Source: an uncultured Pelagibacteraceae bacterium (GTDB taxonomy: Bacteria; Pseudomonadota; Alphaproteobacteria; Pelagibacterales; AG-422-B15). From it: 64,000 nt of DNA. Every line of letters begins with the position of its first letter. Positions within the stretch are counted from its first letter, which is position 1. The stretch covers positions 1 to 64,000 of the forward strand of contig CABZCR010000001.1 in NCBI GenBank assembly GCA_902524285.1, in the 5' to 3' direction. The notes beneath the pieces are model-generated. The model was not told the origin of the DNA, ran no database searches, and saw only the letters and a program-made list of their open reading frames with translations. The position numbers and the translations under genes were made by a program. Shown here piece after piece: positions 52,565 through 61,333 of this stretch.

Positions 52565-53419
52565 TTAGGCTACTCTTTTAAGTAATAATGAAATTATTTG
52601 AGATAATTTATCTTTGAGTTCTTTTCTATGAACCACTTGATCTATAAACCCATGTTCTAATAGATATTCTGATCTTTGGAACCCATCAGGCAGAGTCTCA
52701 CCTACAGTATTTGAAATTACTCTAGGACCTGCAAAACAAATTAATGCGTTTGGTTCAGCCAATGTAATTGATCCCAACGATCCAAAAGACGCAGACACAC
52801 CTCCACTTGTTGGATTTGTATTAACAACTATATATGGCAACTTAGCATCTTTAACCATCTGACAAGCTATTGTTGTTTTTGGAAGTGATTGAAGAGAATG
52901 CTGATTTTCATCCATTCTTGCACCTCCCGAACACGTGAATACAATTAATGGAGTATGATTTGTGACTGAGTGTTCTGCTGCTTTAATCATTGCCTCTGCA
53001 GCTGAAGCTCCCACAGAACCACCCATGAAATGAAAATTTTGAGCAGCAATAGTTACATTGATATTATTAATTTGCCCGTAACCAATAAGAAAACAGTCAT
53101 CCATGTCTGTTTTTTGGCGAGCATCATTAAATCGCTCTTTGTAAGTTTTTAATGCTTTAAAATTAAGTGGGTCAATGAATCCAGAGGGATATTTTATTTC
53201 TTCAAATACACCACCATCAAATAGATTTTTAAATCTAATACGAGGATGAATTTGTAAGTGTTCATCACAATTAGGGCACACAAAAAGAGTTTTTTCTAGA
53301 TCACTCGAATAGAGCATTGTTTGGCATTGAGAGCATTTAATCCAGGCATTTTCTGCGATATCTAAACTTTTTTTCTTTCTAGGAAATACTTTTGAAATAG
53401 TTCTTGTTAACCAATTCAT
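52565..53419 (-). CDS. accD: Acetyl-CoA carboxylase carboxyltransferase subunit beta AccD
   Basis: Carboxyltransferase beta subunit, 284 residues. The zinc ribbon (CSQC and CPNC, about residues 33-55) precedes the crotonase-like core with SGGARMDEN, NPTSGGVSASFGSLG and CFAGPRVI. It makes malonyl-CoA for fatty-acid synthesis together with AccA, AccB and AccC encoded elsewhere. Some positions differ from common forms (GGSVGASAAEA in place of GGSLGMAAGEA). It overlaps trpA by 4 bases, the usual alphaproteobacterial order. Confidence 0.94.
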   Translation of the reverse strand: MNWLTRTISKVFPRKKKSLDIAENAWIKCSQCQTMLYSSDLEKTLFVCPNCDEHLQIHPRIRFKNLFDGGVFEEIKYPSGFIDPLNFKALKTYKERFNDARQKTDMDDCFLIGYGQINNINVTIAAQNFHFMGGSVGASAAEAMIKAAEHSVTNHTPLIVFTCSGGARMDENQHSLQSLPKTTIACQMVKDAKLPYIVVNTNPTSGGVSASFGSLGSITLAEPNALICFAGPRVISNTVGETLPDGFQRSEYLLEHGFIDQVVHRKELKDKLSQIISLLLKRVA

Positions 53420-54222
53420 GAGCTTAGCTTTTGTTTTAAATCACTTACCATATTGCCTACATTTGTGGCAGGATTAAGTTCTTTATCAATTGACCTTGTT
53501 ATTTCTCTGCATAATGCTGATCCTACAACGCATGCATCAGTATCCTTAAAATCATATATTGTATCTGCTGTAATTCCAAAACCAATTATACATTTTTTAT
53601 CGGGAGATATCTTTTTAATTAAACTAAATCTTTTCTTAATTTCGTCTGAACTTACTTTTAATTTTTGACCTGTAGTTGAAAGCATTGAAATATAGTAAAC
53701 AACCTCATGAGCATCATTTAATATACTTTTTAGTCGGTCTTCATTTGTAGTTGGGCAAAGCAATTGTATGAATACAATACTATTTTCTTTACATTTTTTT
53801 GCAAAATCAAGATTAAGTGGCCAGGGCCAATCAACACATATTATGCCTGAAACTTTACTACTTATGCATCTCTTTAGGAACTCATCTTCCCCGTAAGCCA
53901 TAATTTTATTCTGGTATGTCATTATGATTACTTCTGTCTCGTAATCTTTTTTGAACTCTTCAATAATTTCAAAAATGTCATTGGTTTTAATCCCATTAGA
54001 TAGCGCTCTGTAAGTACTGTCTTGAATTGCACCACCGTCACCAATGTTTGCTCCGTGTCCAAGTCCACATTCAATAATATCAACACCTGCATCTGCAATT
54101 GATCTAAATATATCTAGAGAAGTTTTTTTATCTGGGTCTCCTCCAACTGTATAAGTTAATAGCGCAGCTCTATTATTTTCTTTTGCTCGTTCAAAAGATT
54201 TAATTAATGTAGACGATGTCAT
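53416..54222 (-). CDS. trpA: Tryptophan synthase alpha chain (divergent)
   Basis: TIM-barrel protein of 268 residues in the position and frame of trpA. The two catalytic acids can be placed: Glu51 (IIECG) and Asp62 (GDGG), with the same 11-residue spacing as Glu49/Asp60 of Salmonella TrpA. The loop between them is changed: GHGANIG replaces the usual PFSDPMA, and Pro after the second acid is Gly. The later STTGQ keeps the loop-6 Thr, and CIIGFGI and GSALC fit the phosphate site. It overlaps trpB and accD by 4 bases each. It is most likely a divergent TrpA, but altered chemistry is possible. Confidence 0.8.
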   Translation of the reverse strand: MTSSTLIKSFERAKENNRAALLTYTVGGDPDKKTSLDIFRSIADAGVDIIECGLGHGANIGDGGAIQDSTYRALSNGIKTNDIFEIIEEFKKDYETEVIIMTYQNKIMAYGEDEFLKRCISSKVSGIICVDWPWPLNLDFAKKCKENSIVFIQLLCPTTNEDRLKSILNDAHEVVYYISMLSTTGQKLKVSSDEIKKRFSLIKKISPDKKCIIGFGITADTIYDFKDTDACVVGSALCREITRSIDKELNPATNVGNMVSDLKQKLSS

Positions 54223-55448
54223 ATTTTGTAACCAAGTCTCTCAGCGATAATTTTAGAGTCTTTTGCAGAGTCTCCGCACGAATCTACAACAATAATTGTA
54301 TCTTTACTTAATTTAGGTGCAATTTTGATTGCTTCTGCGAATGCATGTGAAGGTTCAAGTGAGGGACTCACAAATCCCTCATTTTTACTGACTAATTGAA
54401 AAGCTTCTATGGCTTCTTCGTCACTTGCAGAAGTGTATCTTGCTCTTCCAGTTTCTTTTAGAAAACAATGAAGCGGACTTACACCCGGATAATCAAGTCC
54501 AGCACTTATTGAATCTGTCTCTTCAATTTCTCCCTGATCGTCTTGAATGACATATTGAGTTGCTCCATGAAGAACCCCAATAGGTGAGTCATTTGTCAAG
54601 GGTGCAGCATGTTTTGAGGACCCCTCTGGCCCACCAGCTTCTACTCCTATGAGTTCAACATTATCATAGTCAATCCACTCATTCCAAAATCCTGCAGCTG
54701 ACGATCCTCCACCAACGCAATTAATTAATTTCATATCTTTTGGAACTTCACCAAATTCATCCATTACTTGTTTTTTCATTTCTCTGGATATTTGAGCGGT
54801 TGACCAAGCACATATTTTGACAAAAATAGTAGGGCCAACAGTGCTTCCAACACACATATGCGCTTCTTCATTCTCACTTGTCCACCATCTCATGCATTCT
54901 GATACAGCATCCACTAAAGTTTGTGAACCAGAGTTTACAGGAACAACTTCAGCGCCATAACTTCGCATAGAAAATACATTTATAGATTGTCTTTCAACAT
55001 CCTTTGCGCCCATGAATATTTTGCATTTTAAATTAAATTTTGCTGCCGCCATACTGAGCATCTTTCCTGCATATCCGGCACCAGTGTCACCCCCTATATA
55101 AGTTTTGCCTAATCGCTTACATATTAAGCTGTGAACGACTGCATTATAAGCTTTGTGCGCTCCACCTGTTGCTTTAGAAACTAGTTTGCAATAAATTTGA
55201 GCTCCACCAAGATGCTTCGTAAGGTTCTCTAATTTTATAAATGGCGTTGGCGCTCCAACAAAATTTTTAAAATAATAATCTCTCTCAGCGATAAATGTTT
55301 CATCATTTCTTAATTTTTCAAATTTACGAGTTAATTCTTCAATTGGATAATTGAGACTTTCAGCAATTTGGTTTCCACCAAATTTACCGCCCCAATATCC
55401 ATTTTCGTCATGTTGGTCAATGAGAGGAATTCCTTTTTCTAGTTTCAT
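54219..55448 (-). CDS. trpB: Tryptophan synthase beta chain (divergent; catalytic Glu replaced by Asp)
   Basis: PLP-dependent beta-family protein of 409 residues. The Schiff-base Lys99 is in GGAHKAYN. KLENLTKHLGG, MGAKDVERQ and SISAGLDYPGV place it in TrpB. However, the position of the family's catalytic Glu (Salmonella Glu109, 22 residues after the Lys) holds Asp121 in DTGAGYAG, where canonical TrpB has ETGAGQHG. Other core motifs are changed too: GGGSSAAG for GGGSNAIG, CGDSAKD for GRGDKD, and GSTVGPTIFV for GSVVGPHPYP. The gene still lies between trpF and trpA. It either works as an atypical tryptophan synthase or has a new reaction. Confidence 0.82.
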   Translation of the reverse strand: MKLEKGIPLIDQHDENGYWGGKFGGNQIAESLNYPIEELTRKFEKLRNDETFIAERDYYFKNFVGAPTPFIKLENLTKHLGGAQIYCKLVSKATGGAHKAYNAVVHSLICKRLGKTYIGGDTGAGYAGKMLSMAAAKFNLKCKIFMGAKDVERQSINVFSMRSYGAEVVPVNSGSQTLVDAVSECMRWWTSENEEAHMCVGSTVGPTIFVKICAWSTAQISREMKKQVMDEFGEVPKDMKLINCVGGGSSAAGFWNEWIDYDNVELIGVEAGGPEGSSKHAAPLTNDSPIGVLHGATQYVIQDDQGEIEETDSISAGLDYPGVSPLHCFLKETGRARYTSASDEEAIEAFQLVSKNEGFVSPSLEPSHAFAEAIKIAPKLSKDTIIVVDSCGDSAKDSKIIAERLGYKI

Positions 55449-56086
55449 TTTACAGCTTTGTTTGCCTTTGATATGAATTCAGATATTAATTTTTCATCTT
55501 TTATACCCTCTGAATTCTCAACACCAGAGCTAACATCAAAATATTCAGTTTTTTTTAAATTTAATGCTTCTGATATATTATTAGTGTTGAGGCCCCCTGA
55601 TAGAAAAAATGACTTATTTGGGCAAAAATTTTTGATAATCTTCCAATCAAATGTCTGGCCAGTCCCTCCAGGCATATCTTTCTTTTTTTTTGAGTCTAAT
55701 AGAATATGGTCGATGAAAGGACAATATTCTTTTATTTTATCTAAATCAGACTCTTTCGATATGCTAAATGATTTTATTATTTTAAGATTATAAGCTTCAT
55801 TGATTTTTCTTACTTCATTTAAACTTTCATTTCCGTGCAATTGAATATGCGTAAACTTCATTTTTGAGTAGGTCTTTAAATCAATAGGAGTTGGGTTTAC
55901 AGTTACTGCAACTGTGTTCACTTTGCCATTTATTTGATCTAAAATTTCTGCGCATTTACCGATTGATATGTTTCTGCTTGAATTTTCAAAAAAAATAAAG
56001 CCCAAAAAAGATGCACCACAATTGATTGCATGTTTAGCAATTTTAATATCTTTTACTCCACAAATTTTAATGTACGCTTTAGTCAC
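55445..56086 (-). CDS. trpF: Phosphoribosylanthranilate isomerase TrpF
   Basis: Monofunctional TrpF, 213 residues, eight-stranded barrel. The catalytic Cys is in KICGVKD and the catalytic Asp in LLDSKKKK; GGTGQTFDW, SGGL and the terminal DVSSGVE are all standard. One change, FFENSSRN, replaces the usual FxxxSPR. It starts with GTG at 56086, overlapping pyrF by 4 bases. It converts phosphoribosylanthranilate in tryptophan synthesis, so the neighbouring TrpBA pair should act in the same pathway. Confidence 0.93.
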   Translation of the reverse strand: MTKAYIKICGVKDIKIAKHAINCGASFLGFIFFENSSRNISIGKCAEILDQINGKVNTVAVTVNPTPIDLKTYSKMKFTHIQLHGNESLNEVRKINEAYNLKIIKSFSISKESDLDKIKEYCPFIDHILLDSKKKKDMPGGTGQTFDWKIIKNFCPNKSFFLSGGLNTNNISEALNLKKTEYFDVSSGVENSEGIKDEKLISEFISKANKAVK

Positions 56087-56775
56087 TTTATGCTTTGATG
56101 AAAATTTTCAGCAGCTTTTCCAGGTGAGTCAGCTGAAGTTATTGGTCTTCCCACAACTATGACATCCGCACCAAAATCAATTGCTTTTTTAGCTGAAAGA
56201 GTTCTCTTTTGATCATTATTATTATCTGTTTGATTTCTTATTCCAGGCACAATAACTTTTAATTTAGATCCGAATGTTTCTTTGACTTTTTTTATCTCCA
56301 TCGGGCTACAAACAATACCATCCATTCCACAATCAAATGCCAGCGCAGATAGATTATCTACATTATTATCAACTGTACCGCTCATACCAATTTCACTGAT
56401 TGAGTCATCATCAAAACTTGTTAGCATTGTGACCCCAATTAAATTTGTATTACTATTTAATTCTTTTTTTAATTCGACACATTCTTTTAACATACGGGAA
56501 CCCCCCGAAACGTGAAGTGTTGTATATGTAGGGCTGTAAGAGAGAATATTTTGAAGTGATTTTTTTACTGTATTTGGTATGTCGTATAGTTTGAAATCTA
56601 GAAATAATGGAAGTTCATATTTTGAAATTTTTCCAATACCATCCAATCCGCATGAGGTAAAAAATTCTAGACCTAATTTGATGCCTCCTATATGAGGGTG
56701 AATTTCGTCAATAATTCTGATGGCAACATCAATACTATTTGTATCAATTGCACAATAGATTGGATTTTTAGTCAA
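56083..56775 (-). CDS. pyrF: Orotidine 5'-phosphate decarboxylase PyrF
   Basis: OMP decarboxylase of 230 residues for UMP synthesis. The catalytic charged network is visible in FLDFKLYDIPNT (Asp-x-Lys-x-x-Asp-Ile-Pro); VIVPGIRN and VVGRPIT form the phosphate site. The start is TTG at 56775, with no clear Shine-Dalgarno. Together with trpF it heads the pyrF-trpF-trpB-trpA-accD-folC run. Confidence 0.93.
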   Translation of the reverse strand: MTKNPIYCAIDTNSIDVAIRIIDEIHPHIGGIKLGLEFFTSCGLDGIGKISKYELPLFLDFKLYDIPNTVKKSLQNILSYSPTYTTLHVSGGSRMLKECVELKKELNSNTNLIGVTMLTSFDDDSISEIGMSGTVDNNVDNLSALAFDCGMDGIVCSPMEIKKVKETFGSKLKVIVPGIRNQTDNNNDQKRTLSAKKAIDFGADVIVVGRPITSADSPGKAAENFHQSIK

Positions 56776-56797
56776 AATTTATGTTTATAAAATTATT

Positions 56798-57106
56798 CTA
56801 ACCTTCGTCAGAGCTATTTTCTTGTTTATTTAATTTTAATCTTAATTCTTTTCCCGTTTTGAAGCGAGGAATGAACTTCTCTTCAACATTGACGGATTCA
56901 CCTGTTCGGGGATTTCTGCCCGTACGCTGTTTTCTATGCTGAACTGAAAATGCACCGAAACCGCGTAATTCAACTCTCTTACCATCTGCTAGAGACTGAG
57001 TTATTTCATTAAAAATTGTGTTTACAATCCTCTCAACATCACGAACGAAGAGGTGCGGATTGGCTTCTGTAATATTTTGAATAAGCTTTGACTTTATTAA
57101 ACTCAT
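56798..57106 (-). CDS. ihfB: Integration host factor subunit beta
   Basis: Nucleoid-associated DNA-bending protein of 102 residues. The sequence [26 protein letters not shown] contains the beta-arm Pro that kinks DNA. The IHF-beta rather than HU identity rests on gene order after rpsA and on the [10 protein letters not shown] form. An acidic tail (NSSDEG) follows. A strong promoter at 57114-57141 makes a probably leaderless mRNA. Confidence 0.93.
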   Translation of the reverse strand: MSLIKSKLIQNITEANPHLFVRDVERIVNTIFNEITQSLADGKRVELRGFGAFSVQHRKQRTGRNPRTGESVNVEEKFIPRFKTGKELRLKLNKQENSSDEG

Positions 57107-57113
57107 ATATCTA

Positions 57114-57141
57114 ATTATATGACATTAAATTTTATTGTAAA
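57114..57141 (-). promoter_or_regulatory. ihfB promoter (-35 TTTACA, -10 TATAAT), leaderless
   Basis: On the minus strand TTTACA (57141-57136) and TATAAT (57119-57114) are 16 bases apart, and the -10 box ends 7 bases before the ATG at 57106. The transcript should begin at or next to the start codon. It is one of the best promoter matches in the window. Confidence 0.7.
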
Positions 57142-57160
57142 TGATTGATTGTAAAGAATA

Positions 57161-58858
57161 TTATTCTTCTTTTTTGTCTCTGCCCAATGCTTTGCCTAGT
57201 ATTGCTCCAAGTGAAGCTCCCGAGTCTTTTGAGCCGTACTTTTCCATAGCTTCTTTTTCAATTTCTTCTTCCATAACCCGTATTGATAAATTTATTTTAT
57301 AATTAGCTAAGTCAATATTTGTGATTGATGCATCTAGCTTATCATTCTTTGCCCATCTATCAGGTCTTGCGTCAGATTTTCTCAAAGCTAGTTCTGATTT
57401 CTTTATCAAAGTTATTGGCCCCTTATCGCCAACTCTAACTTTAACCCCATAATCACCTGTTTCAATAACACTACAAGTTACAATTTCTCCTTTGACTTTT
57501 TCTTTTATTTCATCATATGGATTTCCATCAACTTCTCTTATTGAAAGGGCAATTCTTTCATTATCATGCGATATTATTTTTACTTTAACTTGATCACCAA
57601 TCTTATATTTTTTAACTTCTTCTTTCGGATCGTTTTCCCAAGACAAATCTTTGCTAAAAATCGCTCCATCTATTTCACCATCTAAATTACAAAAAAGTAT
57701 TCCATCGTTAATATTTGAAATTGAAGTATCTAATATCTTACCGATTGGGTTCTCTTCACTAAATTTCTGCCATGGATTAGGTATTAGTTGTTTTATACCT
57801 AGACTCAATCTTCTTTTTTCGTGGTCTATTTCCAATATCTGGCAATCAACTGACTGAGACCTTGCGTATAAATTTCCGGGCTTAGAATTTTGCTTAGAAC
57901 TCCATGTAAGCATGTCTTTATGACAAAGTCCCTCAACTCCATTTTCTATTTCAATAAAAATACCATAGTCCGTAACATTGGTAACAACCCCTGTTACTTT
58001 ATCGTTCACATTAAAATTATCTTTCACATTATTCCATGGGTCATCCTCAAGCTGTTTCATTCCGACAGACACACGGTTTTTTTCGGGGTCAACTTTTATA
58101 ATTTTAACTTTAACTTTTTGATCTATTTTTAATACCTCCGAAGGATGTCCAATTCTTTTATATGTAATATCACTACTATGTAGTAGTGAGTCATAACTTC
58201 CTAAGTCTACAAAAGCACCATAATCTGTAATTGCTTTTATCTTTCCATCAACTACATCACCAAGTTTAAGCTGCAAAAATCTTTCTTCTCTAACTTCTTT
58301 ATGCATTTCTTCAAGTACAGCCCTTCGACTTACAACAATGTTGTTTCTTTTAAGGTCCATTTTTAATATTTTAAATTTTTGAGGTACATCAATAAGGTGA
58401 CTTACGTCTCTCACTGGCCTAGTATCTATTTGGCTACCTGGTAGAAATGCTGTGACACCTATTTCACACGATAATCCACCTTTGACTTTACCGGTAATCA
58501 CGCCTTCAATAAGTTCTCCAGCTTCGAAAGACTTTTCGATTTCACCCCAGATTTCTTTTGATTTTGCTTTTGATCTCGAAAGAATACATTCACCATTATG
58601 ATTTTCTATTTTATCTAAGAAGACGTCGATCGTATCTCCTATTTCTAATTCTTTTTGATCTTTTTGAAACACAAATTCTCTTTTCGAAATTCTTCCTTCA
58701 ACCTTTGCACCAATGTCGACAATGACTGCATCGTTTTCTATTTCTGCAATTTTACCCTTGATAATTGTGCCTTCTTTTAATTTGCTGCTATTTATGGATT
58801 CTGCTAGTAGTGTGTCAAATTCACTAGTGTTATTTTCGTTTATGGACTCTGATGTCAT
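57161..58858 (-). CDS. rpsA: 30S ribosomal protein S1
   Basis: RNA-binding ribosomal protein of 565 residues with six S1 repeats. The best preserved are IKAITDYGAFVDLG with LLHSSDI, and VTNVTDYGIFIEIENGVEGLCHKDM. It brings mRNA to the 30S subunit and helps translation of structured leaders. The ATG overlaps the cmk stop by 4 bases. The aroA-cmk-rpsA-ihfB order is typical of Alphaproteobacteria. Confidence 0.96.
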   Translation of the reverse strand: MTSESINENNTSEFDTLLAESINSSKLKEGTIIKGKIAEIENDAVIVDIGAKVEGRISKREFVFQKDQKELEIGDTIDVFLDKIENHNGECILSRSKAKSKEIWGEIEKSFEAGELIEGVITGKVKGGLSCEIGVTAFLPGSQIDTRPVRDVSHLIDVPQKFKILKMDLKRNNIVVSRRAVLEEMHKEVREERFLQLKLGDVVDGKIKAITDYGAFVDLGSYDSLLHSSDITYKRIGHPSEVLKIDQKVKVKIIKVDPEKNRVSVGMKQLEDDPWNNVKDNFNVNDKVTGVVTNVTDYGIFIEIENGVEGLCHKDMLTWSSKQNSKPGNLYARSQSVDCQILEIDHEKRRLSLGIKQLIPNPWQKFSEENPIGKILDTSISNINDGILFCNLDGEIDGAIFSKDLSWENDPKEEVKKYKIGDQVKVKIISHDNERIALSIREVDGNPYDEIKEKVKGEIVTCSVIETGDYGVKVRVGDKGPITLIKKSELALRKSDARPDRWAKNDKLDASITNIDLANYKINLSIRVMEEEIEKEAMEKYGSKDSGASLGAILGKALGRDKKEE

Positions 58859-59496
58859 ATATTCTTCTGATTTAATACTTTCTTTACGGCGTTAAAAGCC
58901 TGTTCTATATCAAGATAACTTGTATCTAGCAATACCGAATTTGCTGCAGGTCTCAAAGGAGCAATTTTTCTGCCTAAATCTTTACTATCACGGGCAATAA
59001 TCCCATCATATATTTGTTTAAGGCCTACTTTTTTGCCATTTTGAGTAACTTGTTCGTATCTTCTCTTAGCTCTTATTAAAGGATCTGCCCATAAGAATAC
59101 TTTAAATTTTGCTTCTGGAAAAATTTCTGTTCCTATATCCCGCCCTTCAACAATTGCATATTTTTTTCTACTAGCATATTTTTTTGGAAATTCCCTTTGA
59201 TAGACTCTTAGTTGATCCCTAAGGTATTTTTTTGCAGATATTTTTGATGCGATTTTATCTATATCACTGGAAAATAAATTTATATTATTAATGTTAGAAT
59301 TTTTTAGCGATTTAGCACATTGAATTATTTTATCTCTATCATTGATATTAATTTTTTTGTTCTTAATTTCTAGTGCAACTGCACGATAAAGTCTCCCACT
59401 TTGGAGTAGGGGTGAGTCATAAAAAACTGATAATTTTTTTGCAAGTGTTGACTTTCCCACAGATGCAGGACCATCAATTGCTATAATTTCATGCAT
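58855..59496 (-). CDS. cmk: Cytidylate kinase
   Basis: CMP/dCMP kinase of 213 residues. The P-loop is IDGPASVGKSTLAK and the substrate segments are SGRLYRAVAL and VEGRDIGTEIFPEAKFKVFL. It makes CDP and dCDP. It lies between aroA (8-base overlap) and rpsA (4-base overlap). Confidence 0.95.
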   Translation of the reverse strand: MHEIIAIDGPASVGKSTLAKKLSVFYDSPLLQSGRLYRAVALEIKNKKININDRDKIIQCAKSLKNSNINNINLFSSDIDKIASKISAKKYLRDQLRVYQREFPKKYASRKKYAIVEGRDIGTEIFPEAKFKVFLWADPLIRAKRRYEQVTQNGKKVGLKQIYDGIIARDSKDLGRKIAPLRPAANSVLLDTSYLDIEQAFNAVKKVLNQKNI

Positions 59497-60784
59497 TACT
59501 TTTTTTGAGTAAAAATTTTAAATGTTTTTTAAAGTCAGGATAGCTAATTGCAATACATTTTTGATTGTCAATTTTTAGTTTATTTTGACAAAGAATATTT
59601 AATATAGAAAACGACATCGCAATTCTATGATCATCAAACGATTTTATTTTTATACTTTTTTCCAATTCTAATTTTTTACCATTAATTGATAAATTATTAT
59701 TTTTTTCATGAACATCAATACCAAGGTTTTTAAAGTTATAGATAATACTCCTAATTCTATCACTCTCCTTGTACCTTAATTCATTTAGACCTTTCATTAC
59801 TGTTTTACCTTTCGCTTGAGAGGCCGCTATAGACAAAATTGGATATTCATCGATTAAAAATGCTGAGGACGATGATGGTATTTTTATCCCTTTTAATTTA
59901 CTATATTCTGCAGTTATATTTCCAACTTCTTCACCGCAAATTTTTTTTGTCTTTTTAATTTTTATCTTTCCTCCCATTTTTTTTAATATTTTCAAAAAAG
60001 CAATTCTCGATGGATTAAGCATAATGTTTTTTAGGATAATTTTTGAATTGGGAGTAATTAACGCCCCTACAACAAAAAAAGATGCGCTTGACGGGTCTCC
60101 AGCAACTTCAATATTTTTCGATTTTATTTCAATAGGTCCATTTAATTCAATTTCATTTCTAATATTATTTATTTTTTTTATATTTACTTTAACACCTAAA
60201 AATTTCAAAAGTCTCTCAGTGTGATCCCTTGTAAGAACATTTTCAATAATTCTTGTTTTTCCATGAATATTTAATGCTGCGAGTATAAGCGCTGATTTGA
60301 CTTGTGCAGATGCTTTTTGAATTTTATGTGTCATAGGTAGCAATTGATCAGTCCCGGATATCATCAATGGTAAATAGTCTTTGTTTGTGAGCTGGACGTT
60401 AGCTCCAATTTTTTCTAGATGTAATGTCACTCTTGACATAGATCGTTTACTAAGAGAGTTATCACCTACAAAAGTGCAGTTTATTGGATTAGATGATACA
60501 GCTCCTATCATAAGACGAGCAGTCGTACCGCTATTACCACAATTAAGAGCTCTATCAGGCTCAATGAAACCATTTGTACCATTACCAAAAACAATCCATT
60601 CTTTTTTATTTTTTATAATTTTTATTCCAAGATTTTGTAAAATATTTAATGTTCTAATAACATCATCTGATTCTAATAAGTTAGATATTCTAGTCTTACC
60701 AATAGACATTGCTGACAATATCAAAGCTCTATGAGATATAGATTTGTCTCCTGAAATTAATAATGACCCTTTTAATTTAAACAC
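59489..60784 (-). CDS. aroA: 3-phosphoshikimate 1-carboxyvinyltransferase (EPSP synthase)
   Basis: Shikimate-pathway enzyme of 431 residues. N-terminal ISGDKSISHRALIL (phosphate site), NCGNSGTTARLMIG and DHTERLLKFLGV; later RYKESDRIRSI and DDHRIAMSFS. It is of the class I EPSPS type. GTG start at 60784, and unusually Lys/Ile/Asn-rich. It heads the aroA-cmk-rpsA operon, divergent from the TIGR02300 gene. Confidence 0.95.
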   Translation of the reverse strand: MFKLKGSLLISGDKSISHRALILSAMSIGKTRISNLLESDDVIRTLNILQNLGIKIIKNKKEWIVFGNGTNGFIEPDRALNCGNSGTTARLMIGAVSSNPINCTFVGDNSLSKRSMSRVTLHLEKIGANVQLTNKDYLPLMISGTDQLLPMTHKIQKASAQVKSALILAALNIHGKTRIIENVLTRDHTERLLKFLGVKVNIKKINNIRNEIELNGPIEIKSKNIEVAGDPSSASFFVVGALITPNSKIILKNIMLNPSRIAFLKILKKMGGKIKIKKTKKICGEEVGNITAEYSKLKGIKIPSSSSAFLIDEYPILSIAASQAKGKTVMKGLNELRYKESDRIRSIIYNFKNLGIDVHEKNNNLSINGKKLELEKSIKIKSFDDHRIAMSFSILNILCQNKLKIDNQKCIAISYPDFKKHLKFLLKKSNA

Positions 60785-60882
60785 TTTTTATATTGTCAAT
60801 TTATATTGTTAGTTTAAAGTTATATATAATTTATTTTTGAGTTATATCATAATTTTATACCATAAATATTAAAGGACAAGTT

Positions 60883-61251
60883 ATGCCAAAAGTTGAGTGG
60901 GGGAAAAAAGTAGTTTGTTTAAATTGTGAAACTAAATTTTATGATTTGAATAGAAAACCAGCTGTTTGTCCAAATTGTGGAACTGAATATACTGATCCAA
61001 CCTTAGATAACATTGTCACAAACACAAAACAGGTTTTCACTGACAATGTAGATACTGTTACTGATGATAATTTAGTTGGAAGTGACGCAGCGGAGTCAAT
61101 AGCTGAGGTAGAGGATTTAGAAATTGAAGACTCTATTGATGATGAAACAATTAGCTTAGAAGACACTGAAAATGAAGTTCAAGTTATTTCTGATGAAGTA
61201 GATGAGTTAGATATTAATGAAAATAATCCTGAGGATTTAAGGGAGGATTAG
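60883..61251 (+). CDS. TIGR02300 (FYDLN acid domain) family protein
   Basis: Protein of 122 residues with an N-terminal zinc-finger-like part: CLNCETKFYDLN with a CPNC pair, then a long acidic tail rich in Asp and Glu. This layout, and the place between aroA and a tRNA-Ala gene, is a known alphaproteobacterial pattern. Its function is unknown. An AAAGGA ribosome site precedes ATG 60883. The tRNA gene starts 4 bases after its stop. Confidence 0.87.
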   Translation: MPKVEWGKKVVCLNCETKFYDLNRKPAVCPNCGTEYTDPTLDNIVTNTKQVFTDNVDTVTDDNLVGSDAAESIAEVEDLEIEDSIDDETISLEDTENEVQVISDEVDELDINENNPEDLRED

Positions 61252-61255
61252 CTTT

Positions 61256-61333
61256 GGGGCTATAGCTCATCAGGGAGAGCGCGTCGCTGGCAGTGACGAG
61301 GTGGTCTCGGTTCAAGTCCGACTAGCTCCACCA
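61256..61333 (+). tRNA. tRNA-Ala, anticodon GGC
   Basis: Cloverleaf with acceptor GGGGCTA/TAGCTCC and encoded CCA (61331-61333), D-arm GCTC/GAGC, anticodon stem CGTCG/TGACG with loop CTGGCAG, so the anticodon is GGC at 61289-61291 (Ala), and T-loop TTCAAGT. At 78 bases it is 2 longer than usual: the variable loop is 7 bases (AGGTGGT), and the outer T-stem pair is C/C. It could still fold normally. Confidence 0.93.

Noticed and set aside
55681..55692. Poly-T/poly-A runs in the minus-strand housekeeping genes as terminators
   Set aside because: They lie inside coding regions (Lys codons) and have no GC-rich stem next to them.
60381..60734. A 117-codon plus-strand frame inside aroA
   Set aside because: Opposite to conserved EPSP synthase motifs and without a ribosome site.
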